Shown here in pieces: positions 24,614 to 33,339 of a stretch of DNA of 64,000 bases. The translations under genes were made by a program, and so were the position numbers. Below the pieces are notes generated by a model. It saw only the letters and a list, made by a program, of their open reading frames with translations, did no database searches and had not been told where the DNA came from. The stretch's first letter is position 1. The number at the start of each line of letters is the position of its first letter. Where the stretch lies: contig CAKRZX010000003.1 in NCBI GenBank assembly GCA_934434555.1, positions 62,001 through 126,000 on the forward strand, written 5' to 3'. The stretch comes from an uncultured Clostridia bacterium (GTDB lineage: Bacteria; Bacillota; Clostridia; Christensenellales; QALW01).

Positions 24614-26083
24614 TTATTCGTTATAGTTGTCAGGCAGGTCGTTCTCAAAAAGAACCGCATCGCCCGCAACCGAAATTTTGCTTAAAAGCGCCGTTGCCTC
24701 GTTAAGATTCGCAACCGTATACACTTCGCCCTTAAAGCCTTCAAGCCCCTCGCTGATTTTTGCCGTGCGCTTTTTGCCCACAAGAATTGCAACGTCGGCG
24801 TTTTCCTTTATTTTTTTGCCGAGGGCAACGTGATATTTATCCTCGTCAGCGCCAAGTTCAACAAAGCCGGGAGTAACTATTATCCGCCTGCCCGTAAACG
24901 CGCCCAAAACGTCAAGGGCGGCGGACGCGCCGTCGGGGCTTGAATTGAATGCGTCGTCGATTACCGTAACGGGCTTTTGATTGACTATCTGCAACCTGTG
25001 TTCCACGGGACGGATTTTCTTTATTCCCGACGCCACCTGTTCAAGTGTCAGCCCCATATCGAGCGCCGCGGCGGCAGCAACGAGAATATTTGAGATATTG
25101 TGTTTGCCCAAAAGCGACGTAAAACACTCCGTGCTTCCCTGCTTTGTTACAAGCGTAAACGCGCTTCCGCTGCAACCTACGCTGATGTTTTCCGCCCGCA
25201 CGTCATCGGTTTTAAGGAAGCCCGCGGAATACTTTTTGCATTTTGCCCTGTCAAAAAGTTCCCGAACGTATTCGTTAAGCGAAGAAAACACCGCACTGCC
25301 GTCTGCGGGCAGAGATTCAATAAGTTCAAACTTGCCCGCCTGCACGCCCTCGATTGAGCCGAAAGTATCAAGATGCTGCGGCCCTATTGATGTTATAACC
25401 GCCTTTTGCGGGCGCACGATATCGCATATTTCCTTTATGTCGCCCTTATGCCGCGACCCCATTTCGCACACAAAAACCTCGTCGTCGGGTTGCAAGCGCT
25501 CACGGATTACCCGCACAACGCCCATTGTGGTATTGTAACTTGCCGGCGGCGTTAAAACCGAATACTTTTCCGAAAGGATTGTTGAAAGAATAAACTTTGT
25601 GCTCGTTTTGCCGTAACTGCCCGTAATGCCTATGATTTTAAGGTCAGGGCGGTTTTTGAGAATCCGCTTTGCGTCGTTTATGTAGTAAGCGGCAATGATT
25701 TTTTCAAGCGGCTTTGTTATTACACAGGCGATAAGCACCCATACCGACGATAAAATCGGGCAAAGCAGACAAAACAGCGTTGCGGGAAAGTGCAGTGCAT
25801 TTGTTATTCCCTTAAAGAAGAACAGCGTAAAGCACAGGTTGTATAACAGTGCAAGTATGCCAACCGTTACCAGCAGGCGGATGATCCGCTGCGTATAATG
25901 CAGCGGTTTTTTTGCCTTTTCCTGTGAAAACAGCAGTTTCGGGCGGCGCACCCGCGCAAACAAATGGTGCATAAACTGGCTTACAAAATAGCCCTCCAAC
26001 TGCAACATATGCAGATAGTACACCGAAAGAATTACCGTAAGCGCCGTTGAGCAGACGGTTAAAAGAATTTTTGCTGTATTCAT
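24614..26083 (-). CDS. murF: MurF-like ligase with N-terminal membrane domain
   Basis: A 489-residue protein. The first ~130 residues hold about four hydrophobic segments (ILLTVCSTALTVILSVYYL, LLVTVGILALLYNLCFTLFF, LFCLLCPILSSVWVLIACV). The Mur-ligase central and C-terminal domains follow: ATP loop IIGITGSYGKTSTKFIL, ILVAAAAALDMG, RPVEHRLQIV and DDAFNSSPDGASAALDVL. Mur ligases add amino acids to UDP-MurNAc; the D-Ala-D-Ala step is inferred from similarity and adjacent ddl. The usual N-terminal UDP-binding domain seems replaced by the membrane part. It overlaps the hydrolase gene by four bases. Confidence 0.8.
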   Translation of the reverse strand: MNTAKILLTVCSTALTVILSVYYLHMLQLEGYFVSQFMHHLFARVRRPKLLFSQEKAKKPLHYTQRIIRLLVTVGILALLYNLCFTLFFFKGITNALHFPATLFCLLCPILSSVWVLIACVITKPLEKIIAAYYINDAKRILKNRPDLKIIGITGSYGKTSTKFILSTILSEKYSVLTPPASYNTTMGVVRVIRERLQPDDEVFVCEMGSRHKGDIKEICDIVRPQKAVITSIGPQHLDTFGSIEGVQAGKFELIESLPADGSAVFSSLNEYVRELFDRAKCKKYSAGFLKTDDVRAENISVGCSGSAFTLVTKQGSTECFTSLLGKHNISNILVAAAAALDMGLTLEQVASGIKKIRPVEHRLQIVNQKPVTVIDDAFNSSPDGASAALDVLGAFTGRRIIVTPGFVELGADEDKYHVALGKKIKENADVAILVGKKRTAKISEGLEGFKGEVYTVANLNEATALLSKISVAGDAVLFENDLPDNYNE

Positions 26084-26832
26084 TTTTGCTCCTTAAAAAA
26101 CGTTTTGACTATTGCCGCAGTGCGCGGTGCTTCCTCCAAAAATCCGTAATGAGTGCGGTTTTTGTAAACTACCTTTGCGCAGTCGGGAATCTCTTTTTCC
26201 ATAATGTCCGCCATATAAAGGGGCGTGGCAGTGTCGTTTTCACCCCAGATTAAAAATACGGGCGCTTTGATTTTACTTAAAAGCGGCGTAAGGTCCTCAT
26301 TGACCACGTTTGAGAACGTGGCTTTCATCACGTCTGACAGTTTGCGGTAGTCCTCCGAGCCCCTGTTTTTCCGCCACGAATCGTATTTTTTCGGTGCAAA
26401 GTTTTTAACAAAGAATTTGGCGCACTTGTACGAATATACTCTTATATAGTATTTTGCCCCGCGCCTGTCGCGGATTCCCGCCGCACCGCAGAGCACAAGC
26501 CTTTTCACTTTTTCGGGTTCTTTTGCGGCAAGAATTATTGCAAGCCTGCACCCGAAAGAGTGGCCCAGAATATACGCCGATTCTATTTTAAGATTATCCA
26601 TAAGCCCCGAAACGAGATTAGCATAGTCGTAAACCGTAATTGGCTTTTCCGGTTCGGGTGAACCGCCGTGACCGGGCATATCCGCAAGAGTGACTCTGTA
26701 CGAATCCGCAAGAATGCGGGCAAAGGGCATAAGCAGTGAGATATCGTACCCCCACCCGTGCAGAATGATAAGGTCGTCGCCCTGACCCAGTTGCTCATAA
26801 TTTATAATCTGACCGTTAACGGTTGTTTTCAC
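26080..26832 (-). CDS. Alpha/beta-hydrolase
   Basis: A ~250-residue hydrolase: oxyanion motif DLIILHGWGYD, nucleophile elbow YILGHSFGCRLAI (Ser), acid in WGENDTATPLY, and His in RTHYGFLEE. I favour the GTG at 26832, which follows GGAGGAGAAA; a TTG at 26844 lies within that site. The substrate is unknown. It overlaps rimI by 17 bases and murF by four, so translation is coupled through the cluster. Confidence 0.85.
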   Translation of the reverse strand: MKTTVNGQIINYEQLGQGDDLIILHGWGYDISLLMPFARILADSYRVTLADMPGHGGSPEPEKPITVYDYANLVSGLMDNLKIESAYILGHSFGCRLAIILAAKEPEKVKRLVLCGAAGIRDRRGAKYYIRVYSYKCAKFFVKNFAPKKYDSWRKNRGSEDYRKLSDVMKATFSNVVNEDLTPLLSKIKAPVFLIWGENDTATPLYMADIMEKEIPDCAKVVYKNRTHYGFLEEAPRTAAIVKTFFKEQK

Positions 26833-27274
26833 TTTCTCCTCCAAGCGTAAGCCACATAATAACGGCGTCCTCGCCGTCGGGATAATATCCGGGACGCACG
26901 CCCGAGCTTACAAAACCCTGTTTTTTATAAAGGGATATTGCCGCAATGTTCGATTTTCTTACTTCAAGCGTCATTGCGCTTATGTTTTTTTCTTTTGCGC
27001 GGGCAAGAAGTTCATTCATAAGCATTGTGCCTATGTGCCGGTTTCTGTATTCCTTTTTTACGGCAATGTTTGTTATATTTCCCTCGCCGCAGACGTTCCA
27101 GTATCCTCCGTAGGCAATAACAGTGCCGTTTTCGTCAATAATCACGGCATAGTCTGCAAGGGGATTGTTTATTTCGTCCCTGTACGCATTTTTTGACCAT
27201 GGCGAAGAAAAACTGTCGCGCTCTATACAGTCTATTCCGTCAAGAAGAGTTTCGTCAAGATTTTTTATTTGCAT
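26816..27274 (-). CDS. rimI: Ribosomal-protein-alanine N-acetyltransferase RimI
   Basis: A 152-residue GNAT protein with the acetyl-CoA loop VKKEYRNRHIGTMLMNELL and the RimI-like end SLYKKQGFVSSGVRPGYYPDGEDAVIM. It acetylates a protein N-terminus, classically ribosomal protein S18. GGAGAG precedes ATG 27274; a longer in-frame start would lie deeper in tsaB without a site. The tsaE-tsaB-rimI order is conserved widely in bacteria. It overlaps tsaB by 20 bases. Confidence 0.9.
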   Translation of the reverse strand: MQIKNLDETLLDGIDCIERDSFSSPWSKNAYRDEINNPLADYAVIIDENGTVIAYGGYWNVCGEGNITNIAVKKEYRNRHIGTMLMNELLARAKEKNISAMTLEVRKSNIAAISLYKKQGFVSSGVRPGYYPDGEDAVIMWLTLGGESENNR

Positions 27275-27926
27275 ATTCTCTCTCCGCCTGGGGCGCACGA
27301 AGGTAAATCGCGTCAAGCGCCGCACAGGAAACGGGCGTATATTCACTTGCTATGTTCGCCGCGGCGGAACTTCTCGTAAAATTCAGATGCGGCGGCGCAA
27401 AACGCGCTTTTTCGCCTAAAACGCTTACGATTTTTTCCTTAAAGACTTCCGCGCCGTCACCCAGAAACACACATTCCCTGCTTTTCACGAATTCAAGAAG
27501 TTCTTCTATGGGACAGGCATCGTAATTCTTTACAATTATACCGTTTTCATAAACCGCGCAGTATACCTGACCTCGGCGGGCATCCATAATCGGGCACACA
27601 AATCCGTTAAAATACGGAAAGTTTTCTTTCAGGCAATCAAGGGTATTTACCGCCACGCAAGGTTTATCAAAGGGCTGTGCAAGCCCTTTAACGGCGCATA
27701 CGCCGATTCTTACCCCCGTAAATGACCCCGGTCCCGCAACGCAGGCAAAAAGGTCAATATCCTTTAATGAAACTCCCGCGCTTTCAAGGCAGTCTTCCGC
27801 AAGCGGCATAAGGGATTTTGAATGTACAAGCCCCGTGGCAAGCACCTTTTCGCTTACGGTTTTCCCGTCAATCTGCACGGCACAGGACGCATATTTACTT
27901 GAAGTGTCTATTGCAAGTATTTTCAT
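27255..27926 (-). CDS. tsaB: tRNA threonylcarbamoyladenosine biosynthesis protein TsaB
   Basis: A 223-residue ASKHA-fold protein: MKILAIDTSSKYASCAVQID, GLVHSKSLMPLAEDCLESAG and the hallmark ACVAGPGSFTGVRIGV. TsaB is the non-catalytic partner of TsaD and TsaE in making t6A at position 37 of ANN-decoding tRNAs. It overlaps tsaE by four bases. tsaD is not in the window. Confidence 0.95.
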   Translation of the reverse strand: MKILAIDTSSKYASCAVQIDGKTVSEKVLATGLVHSKSLMPLAEDCLESAGVSLKDIDLFACVAGPGSFTGVRIGVCAVKGLAQPFDKPCVAVNTLDCLKENFPYFNGFVCPIMDARRGQVYCAVYENGIIVKNYDACPIEELLEFVKSRECVFLGDGAEVFKEKIVSVLGEKARFAPPHLNFTRSSAAANIASEYTPVSCAALDAIYLRAPQAEREYANKKS

Positions 27927-28372
27927 TTTTCATTCCCCAAAAAAGCAAGCACGCCGCATTCATCGTTAAATTCAACTTTTCTTTCCGTTTCGCCGGTTTT
28001 AATTATGTTCACCTTTACCGTGTTTTCGGGAAATTCGCTGAGCCGCTCGCTCCATTCCACGGCATTTACCGCGTCCGGGTCAAAGAAGAAATCGTCAAAA
28101 CCCGCTTCAATGCAGTCGTCCTCGGTGATGCGGTATAAATCGAAATGATTGAGAGCCATTCTGCCCCGATACTGACACATAACCGTAAATGTGGGACTGC
28201 AAACACGCCCGTTTATGCCCATGCCGCGGGCAAGACCGCGGATAAATACGGTTTTCCCCGCGCCCAAATCGCCCGACAGGGCAAAAAACACGCCGCGGGT
28301 AAGTTCTTTTCCGATTTTTTCTCCCAAGGCAAGCATTGCTTCCTCGTTTTTAACTTCATAACTGCTGATCAT
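27923..28372 (-). CDS. tsaE: tRNA threonylcarbamoyladenosine biosynthesis ATPase TsaE
   Basis: A 149-residue P-loop protein with Walker A SGDLGAGKTVFIRGLARGMG, switch region VCSPTFTVMCQY and LNHFDLYRI. TsaE drives turnover of the TsaBD complex in t6A synthesis. It lies 14 bases after trmO, which methylates the t6A made by this pathway. Confidence 0.95.
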   Translation of the reverse strand: MISSYEVKNEEAMLALGEKIGKELTRGVFFALSGDLGAGKTVFIRGLARGMGINGRVCSPTFTVMCQYRGRMALNHFDLYRITEDDCIEAGFDDFFFDPDAVNAVEWSERLSEFPENTVKVNIIKTGETERKVEFNDECGVLAFLGNEK

Positions 28373-28386
28373 AATAGAATATTATA

Positions 28387-29073
28387 TTATATATCACGAT
28401 TATTCGCAACAGAAATAATTTCTTTTACCCTTAAAATGCCCTTTGAAACCGTAAACTTTATGTCAAAACCGCCGAATGCAACGGAATAAAGTCTTGTTTC
28501 GTCCGTCTGATATGACGGGCGCGGGTCCTGTTCAAGTATTTTTTTAACCGTTTCCGCTTTTGAGCCGAGCACTGCTTCATTACCGTTTTCAAAAATTACT
28601 TCAAGGTGATATCCCATAACTTTATCCGCGAATCCGCCTTTGGCATCGGGGTGGGAATCGGTATAGGGTATGTAGGGTTTTATATCGAATATGGGTGTTC
28701 CCGAAAGCAAATCCGCTCCCGAGACAATCAGTTCGGGCTTGTCCGTTATTACTTTTTCAAGTTTTACCGACGAAAGCCCTATTCCGTTGGGGCGAAACGG
28801 CGAACGGGTTGCAAACACGCCCACGCGGGTGTTTCCCCCGAGCCGCGGCGGACGCACGGTCAGCGCCTTGTTTTCGCTTCCGTTTTCGGAAAAATCCCAC
28901 AGGAGCCACAGGTGCGAAAATTCTTCTATCCCGCGAAACGCATCGGGCGACGCAAATTCTTTTTCGGGTACAATCCGCGATATCATTTCCGGCACAAGTC
29001 CGCTTTGGCGGGGAATGCCGAATTTTTCCGTAAAATCGTTATAAATGTGTGCCACGGGTCTTACTGTGCGCAT
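28387..29073 (-). CDS. trmO: tRNA (t6A37) N6-methyltransferase TrmO (TsaA/YaeB family)
   Basis: A 228-residue protein of the UPF0066 family: MRTVRPVAHIYNDFTEKFGIPRQ, FSHLWLLWDFSE, PPRLGGNTRVGVFATRSPFRPNGIGLSSV and DIKPYIPYTDSHPDAKGGF. TrmO uses SAM to convert t6A37 to m6t6A37. It is the first gene of the minus-strand run, directly before tsaE and tsaB, so the modifying and precursor-making enzymes are co-expressed. GGAGAAACAA precedes the ATG. Confidence 0.93.
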   Translation of the reverse strand: MRTVRPVAHIYNDFTEKFGIPRQSGLVPEMISRIVPEKEFASPDAFRGIEEFSHLWLLWDFSENGSENKALTVRPPRLGGNTRVGVFATRSPFRPNGIGLSSVKLEKVITDKPELIVSGADLLSGTPIFDIKPYIPYTDSHPDAKGGFADKVMGYHLEVIFENGNEAVLGSKAETVKKILEQDPRPSYQTDETRLYSVAFGGFDIKFTVSKGILRVKEIISVANNRDI

Positions 29074-29126
29074 TTGTTTCTCCTTTTCGTTCCGGAATTA
29101 CGCTGCGTTGCGGTCATCAAATTATG

Positions 29127-29155
29127 TTGACAGCCGTTGTGTTTTATGATATCAT
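29127..29155 (+). promoter_or_regulatory. Promoter of manganese-riboswitch/SPFH transcript
   Basis: TTGACA (29127-29132), 17 bases, TATCAT (29150-29155). The predicted transcription start near 29162 lies just upstream of the riboswitch. Confidence 0.75.
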
Positions 29156-29192
29156 ATAGTCAATAAATGTGCGGCGGTTACCGTCTGCACTC

Positions 29193-29291
29193 ATATGAGG
29201 GAGTAATTCGGCAAGGCTTAAAAGCCGCCCGATATCGCCGTCAACACAGAGTTTTCGCCTCTCGGCATATCTTAAAGAATAAGACTCATAT
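29193..29291 (+). promoter_or_regulatory. yybP-ykoY (manganese) riboswitch
   Basis: P1 pairs ATATGAG (29193-29199) with CTCATAT (29285-29291). The conserved 5' loop GGGAGTAATTCGG follows P1; GCCGTCAACACAGAG (29236-29250) with CTCTCGGC (29259-29266) forms the second conserved arm; AAGA precedes the P1 3' strand. This matches the yybP-ykoY plan (GGGGAGTAGC, CGTCAA-type loop, AAGACC end) as I know it from ykoY. The 3' strand of P1 is shared with a terminator, so Mn2+ binding should permit transcription. Confidence 0.82.
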
Positions 29292-29326
29292 ACATCGTTT
29301 TACGGTATATATGGGTCATTTTTTCT
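29283..29326 (+). terminator. Riboswitch-controlled terminator
   Basis: GACTCATATAC pairs with GTATATATGGGTC (with wobble pairs and a small bulge) around ATCGTTTTACG, followed by a six-base T run. It overlaps the P1 3' strand of the riboswitch, so the two are mutually exclusive. Confidence 0.75.
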
Positions 29327-29367
29327 GCCCATTTATATAAAAAACAAATAAAGTGAGGAACAAAAAG

Positions 29368-30159
29368 ATGAAAAAGAAAATCATAATCGGCGTGATTACG
29401 GCAGTGGTTGCTCTGCTGCTTATAATCTCGTGCTTCACCGTTGTGCCGTCAGGCTCCACGGGTGTTGTGCTTACGTTCGGCGCTGCCGGCGATAACGTGC
29501 TTGACGAGGGCTTGCACTTCAAGATTCCGCTGGTTCAGAGAATAGTACAGGTAAACAACCGCACACAGAAAATTGAAGCAAGCGGTACAGCCTCATCAAA
29601 GGACTTGCAGATTGTAACCTACAACGTGGCGGTAAACTATCACGCCAACAATGCGTCAAGTGCGGACCTTTACAAAACAGTGGGCACGGATTATGCAAAC
29701 ATAATCATTTCGCCCGCAATTCAGGAAAGCATAAAAGCGGTTGCAGCGCAATTCACCGCAGAACAGTTGATTACCGAACGCCAGAGCGTGGGCGACCAGA
29801 TAAAAAGCGCGCTGTCGGAAAAAATCTCCGGCTACGGCATTACCGTTGAAATCTTTAACATTGTAAACTTTGACTTTACCGAAGAATTCAACGCTGCCGT
29901 TGAGGCAAAGCAGACCGCCCAGCAGAACGCGCTTAAAGCCGAGCAGGACTTGGCGCGAATCGAAGTTGAGGCAAAGCAGAAGATAACGCAGGCTCAGGCG
30001 GAAGCCGAAAGCATAAAGCTTATCCAAGAAGCCCTGTCCGCAAGCCCGGATTACATTGAATACGTAAAATGGAGCAAGTGGGATGGTAAATTACCCTCTG
30101 TTATGACTTCCTCGGGAGTTATGGTTGACGTTGGCGATATCACAAAAGCAACCGAATAA
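29368..30159 (+). CDS. SPFH/prohibitin-family membrane protein
   Basis: A 263-residue protein with an N-terminal membrane anchor (IIIGVITAVVALLLIISCF), an SPFH/band 7 domain (VVPSGSTGVVLTFGA, LDEGLHFKIPLVQRIVQVN, TYNVAVNYH, AVAAQFTAEQLITERQ) and a coiled coil rich in Ala, Glu and Gln (~180-225). Prohibitin-like proteins form ring scaffolds in membrane microdomains and can modulate proteases. ATG 29368 follows GTGAGGA. A manganese-type riboswitch upstream is unusual for this family, which is normally paired with metal exporters. Confidence 0.92.
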   Translation: MKKKIIIGVITAVVALLLIISCFTVVPSGSTGVVLTFGAAGDNVLDEGLHFKIPLVQRIVQVNNRTQKIEASGTASSKDLQIVTYNVAVNYHANNASSADLYKTVGTDYANIIISPAIQESIKAVAAQFTAEQLITERQSVGDQIKSALSEKISGYGITVEIFNIVNFDFTEEFNAAVEAKQTAQQNALKAEQDLARIEVEAKQKITQAQAEAESIKLIQEALSASPDYIEYVKWSKWDGKLPSVMTSSGVMVDVGDITKATE

Positions 30160-30167
30160 CATTTTTC

Positions 30168-30203
30168 AAAATCAGCACGGGGGTAAAGCCGTGCTGATTT
30201 ATT
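30168..30203. terminator. Bidirectional terminator
   Basis: AATCAGCACGG and CCGTGCTGATT form an 11-bp stem between the convergent SPFH and EAL genes. Confidence 0.8.
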
Positions 30204-31884
30204 TTACTTTCTGTTTTTTCAGCATTACGCCGTACTCTTCGGCGGGAACGGGTCGGCTGAAATAGTACCCCTGCATTTGCGTGCAGCCGAACTCCGAAAG
30301 CATTTTTGCCTGTTCTTCGGTTTCAACGCCCTCCGCAACAACGGGAATTTCAAGCATCTGAGCCATATTTATGACCGCCGAAAGAATAACCTTTGCCTTT
30401 TTGTTTTCTTCCGCACCCACAAGAAATTTCATATCAAGTTTAAGCTTATCAATGCTTATATCTTTAAGGGAGTTAAGTGAAGAATAGCCCGAACCGAAAT
30501 CGTCCATTTCCACAAAAAATCCCGAATTGCGCAGTTGCGCTATTGTATCAATAAGCAGTTTTGAATCTTCCATATAGGAACTCTCTGTAATTTCAAGGTG
30601 AATCGCCTCGGGCGGAACATTATATTTTTCGATTGTTTCCAGCAAATCACTGCACAGACTCCTGCGGTAAATATCGTTTCTTGAAAGATTCACCGACACG
30701 GGAACTATCTCGCCCGTTTCCTCTTGCCACTTGCTGACGTATCGGCACACTTTATTGATCACAAACCCGTCAACCGTGCCTATGCAGTCACTTTTTTCAA
30801 GTATGGGAATAAACACATTGGGCGTAAGAAGTCCCCTCTTCGGGTGACGCCACCTTATAAGCGCTTCCGCGCCGATGATGCGTTTTTTCTCATAGTCCAC
30901 CTGGGGCTGAAACCACACTTCAAACTGTTCGGTATCAATGGCGGCCTGAACGTCGGCAAGCAGTTCCTGCTGGGTCGTTTCCGTTGCCATCATCCCCTTT
31001 TCGTAATAGGCTATACGCTTGGTGAACTTGCCTTTTATGGTCTGCAAGGCAAGCAGTGCCTTGTAACTCATGGTATACGAATCGCAGTCTTCCTCGCAAA
31101 GGTCATACACGCCGATATGCAGTTTTATGGGAATTTTAAGTTTGTAATTTTTGAATGCCTTGGCAAAGTTGTTGTAAGTTTCTTCAACAGTACAGGTGTC
31201 CTCTGCGCAAAACCGTGCAAAATGGTCAGCATTAAGATGTGCCGAAAAGCTGTCGACACCATCAAACTGTTTCATAAATATGCCGAAATCCCTCAAAAGG
31301 CTGTTTCCCATTTCAAAGCCGTATACGCCGTTAATATCGCGGAATCTGTCGATATTATACCGCTGTACTCTGAATTTCCGTCCCGGATTTGATTTGATCC
31401 ACTTTTTAACATGATTGTGAAACCCCGTGGAATCGTAAATTCCGGTAAGCGGGTCTATTTCGCCGAGAACAAGTTTAGAAACGTCGCGGAAGAGCATTAA
31501 AATGATATCGCGTTTTGAATCGAAATATTTATATGTGATTTCCTTATAAATCGATTTTCCCTCGGTCTTATCGGTATAGAACAGCTCAACTGCATAAGAA
31601 TCCGATTTTTCGAGTTTTTCAAGCACGTTGCTCAAAAGCATTGCCTTGCTGTAATTCTCAAACGCCGTATCGGAAGAAAAGTCCTCGGCGGTAAGCAACA
31701 AATACTTATCGTATGACATACCGTCGTATTTGCGGATATTTTTCCTTTGGGAAACCCTGTCCGAAAGGTTGAGCATTTTGCCTGATTTCACGTCTATAAG
31801 AGCAACGCTGTCAAAGCAGGCATCAAGCAGCCTTGAAATTATTTCTTCTTTGGTAATCCGCCCGAAAGGTTCGTCTTTAATCAT
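30199..31884 (-). CDS. c-di-GMP phosphodiesterase (EAL) with degenerate GGDEF
   Basis: A 561-residue cytoplasmic protein. The N-terminal ~125 residues are PAS-like. Residues ~140-280 are a GGDEF fold whose signature has become LNADHFARFCAED, so it should not make c-di-GMP. Residues ~310-555 are an EAL domain with all catalytic positions: AEALIRWRH, VNLS, HLEITES, MDDFGSGYSSL, DKLKLD, VVAEGVET and MQGYYFSRP. It is predicted to hydrolyse c-di-GMP. It overlaps the cyclase gene by four bases, so opposing enzymes are made from one mRNA. Confidence 0.92.
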   Translation of the reverse strand: MIKDEPFGRITKEEIISRLLDACFDSVALIDVKSGKMLNLSDRVSQRKNIRKYDGMSYDKYLLLTAEDFSSDTAFENYSKAMLLSNVLEKLEKSDSYAVELFYTDKTEGKSIYKEITYKYFDSKRDIILMLFRDVSKLVLGEIDPLTGIYDSTGFHNHVKKWIKSNPGRKFRVQRYNIDRFRDINGVYGFEMGNSLLRDFGIFMKQFDGVDSFSAHLNADHFARFCAEDTCTVEETYNNFAKAFKNYKLKIPIKLHIGVYDLCEEDCDSYTMSYKALLALQTIKGKFTKRIAYYEKGMMATETTQQELLADVQAAIDTEQFEVWFQPQVDYEKKRIIGAEALIRWRHPKRGLLTPNVFIPILEKSDCIGTVDGFVINKVCRYVSKWQEETGEIVPVSVNLSRNDIYRRSLCSDLLETIEKYNVPPEAIHLEITESSYMEDSKLLIDTIAQLRNSGFFVEMDDFGSGYSSLNSLKDISIDKLKLDMKFLVGAEENKKAKVILSAVINMAQMLEIPVVAEGVETEEQAKMLSEFGCTQMQGYYFSRPVPAEEYGVMLKKQKVK

Positions 31885-33035
31885 CTTGTTTCACTTTCTT
31901 TTCTTTTTGCCGCGCCCATTCTTTTCATCATGTACATTGCGTTATCTGCACGGGATATCATATCCGGTATACTGTCGGTTCCCCCGCAAAACTCGGTACA
32001 GCCCATACTTACTTCCACAGTTCTCCCGCCTGCCTTAATATTTGCTTCACGTATTGCTTCAACAAGGTCGCTGAAACTGCCTTCCTCTTCGTTTTCCGTT
32101 ATACAGATAACCGAAAACTCGTCACCGCCGTACCGCGCGCAGTAGGCGTTCCTGTTTTTCACGTACGCTTTTAACGCCGACGCCGTCTCTTTAAGAACCC
32201 TGTCGCCCTCGTTATGACCGTAACTGTCGTTTATTTCCTTAAAGCGGTCAATATCCAAAAATGCAAGATACAGTTTTTCGCGCGATTTAAGCGTTTTCAA
32301 TTCATCGGTCAGGTGCCGGAGAAATTCCCTGCGGTTGGGGATATCGGTCAAAGGGTCAATGGATATAAGCATTTCGGTTGAGTTGATGTATGCAAGCAGG
32401 AACGATATCATTATTCCGCACGAAAGCAAGGGTATGTTTTGTATAAATATCTGCAACGTTCCGCAGATTATCGGCGGAATTACAAAGGCGGTCATTGAAA
32501 GGAAATACTGCCTGTTTGCATAATTCTTTTTATACATTGCGTATACAAAACTTTTAAACGATGCATATATCACATATCCGTAAGAGAGTATCTGCTGGGA
32601 ATAAAACAGTTTTCCCCTGTGATATACGCCGTTTGCATCTATACTGTACAGGCATCCGTTATACCGGGTAAGGATAAGGAGTGTTGCCAGTACAAAAAGC
32701 GGTATTGCGTAAATAATATGGACCTTGCTTATTTTTTTGTTTCCCTGAATAGAATCAATATAAAAAAGCCAGCATAACGATGAACTTCCCAGCGTCATAA
32801 AATGCATAAAGTTTATTGTATACCTTGCCCATGCGGGCAGCATCCAATTATCCGTTACGCTTAAATTCCATGCAAGGTCAAATACGTTTGCTATTGCCGC
32901 AAAAACAACCGACGCAACAAATATACGCCCGCGCTCCGTTTTTCCGTACACACTGCCAAGTGCCCTGAGCGCAATTATGCCCATTATTACAACGTTAACC
33001 ACGTTTATTTCGGCATACATAAGTTGTTCGGTCAT
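31881..33035 (-). CDS. Membrane diguanylate cyclase (GGDEF)
   Basis: A 384-residue protein with about six or seven hydrophobic helices over residues 1-220 (VVIMGIIALRALG, IYAIPLFVLATLLIL, FVIPPIICGTLQIFI), then a GGDEF domain (IDPLTDIPNRREFL, LDIDRFKEINDSYGH, ARYGGDEFSVI). The active-site GGDEF is intact. The RxxD inhibitory site is absent: the residues before it read NRNAYCARY. It should make c-di-GMP from GTP without that feedback. ATG 33035 follows AGGAGGGACGACC; a GTG at 33053 would place the ribosome site inside the gene. Confidence 0.92.
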   Translation of the reverse strand: MTEQLMYAEINVVNVVIMGIIALRALGSVYGKTERGRIFVASVVFAAIANVFDLAWNLSVTDNWMLPAWARYTINFMHFMTLGSSSLCWLFYIDSIQGNKKISKVHIIYAIPLFVLATLLILTRYNGCLYSIDANGVYHRGKLFYSQQILSYGYVIYASFKSFVYAMYKKNYANRQYFLSMTAFVIPPIICGTLQIFIQNIPLLSCGIMISFLLAYINSTEMLISIDPLTDIPNRREFLRHLTDELKTLKSREKLYLAFLDIDRFKEINDSYGHNEGDRVLKETASALKAYVKNRNAYCARYGGDEFSVICITENEEEGSFSDLVEAIREANIKAGGRTVEVSMGCTEFCGGTDSIPDMISRADNAMYMMKRMGAAKRKESETR

Positions 33036-33142
33036 GGTCGTCCCTCCTGTCACGGCGTCCCACCCAAACGGCTTAACGTTCCGCCCTTTCTGTCGAATTT
33101 ATTTCGTCCCGCAGTGATACCTAAAAAGACCGGCATAAGAGC

Positions 33143-33213
<71 letters not shown>

Positions 33214-33218
33214 CTAAA

Positions 33219-33247
33219 ATTGTACATTTTCCGCGCCCCTGTGTCAA
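33219..33247 (-). promoter_or_regulatory. Consensus promoter of the c-di-GMP gene pair
   Basis: On the minus strand TTGACA (33247-33242) and TACAAT (33224-33219) are separated by 17 bases. The start of transcription is expected near 33212, the edge of the CTGT tract. Confidence 0.88.
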
Positions 33248-33309
33248 TTATTTTTTCGTTTTTTTTCATGTAAAATATCGCAGATTACGCATGTGAAATT
33301 ATATAGGGT

Positions 33310-33339
33310 ATTGTATCATTTTTCGGCGTATTTTGTCAA
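33310..33339 (-). promoter_or_regulatory. Second upstream promoter candidate for the c-di-GMP pair
   Basis: TTGACA (33339-33334), an 18-base spacer and TACAAT (33315-33310) on the minus strand, about 90 bases upstream of the first promoter. Confidence 0.6.

Noticed and set aside
31000..31500. Second active diguanylate cyclase domain in the EAL protein
   Set aside because: The GGDEF signature is replaced by NADHF, so synthesis is unlikely.
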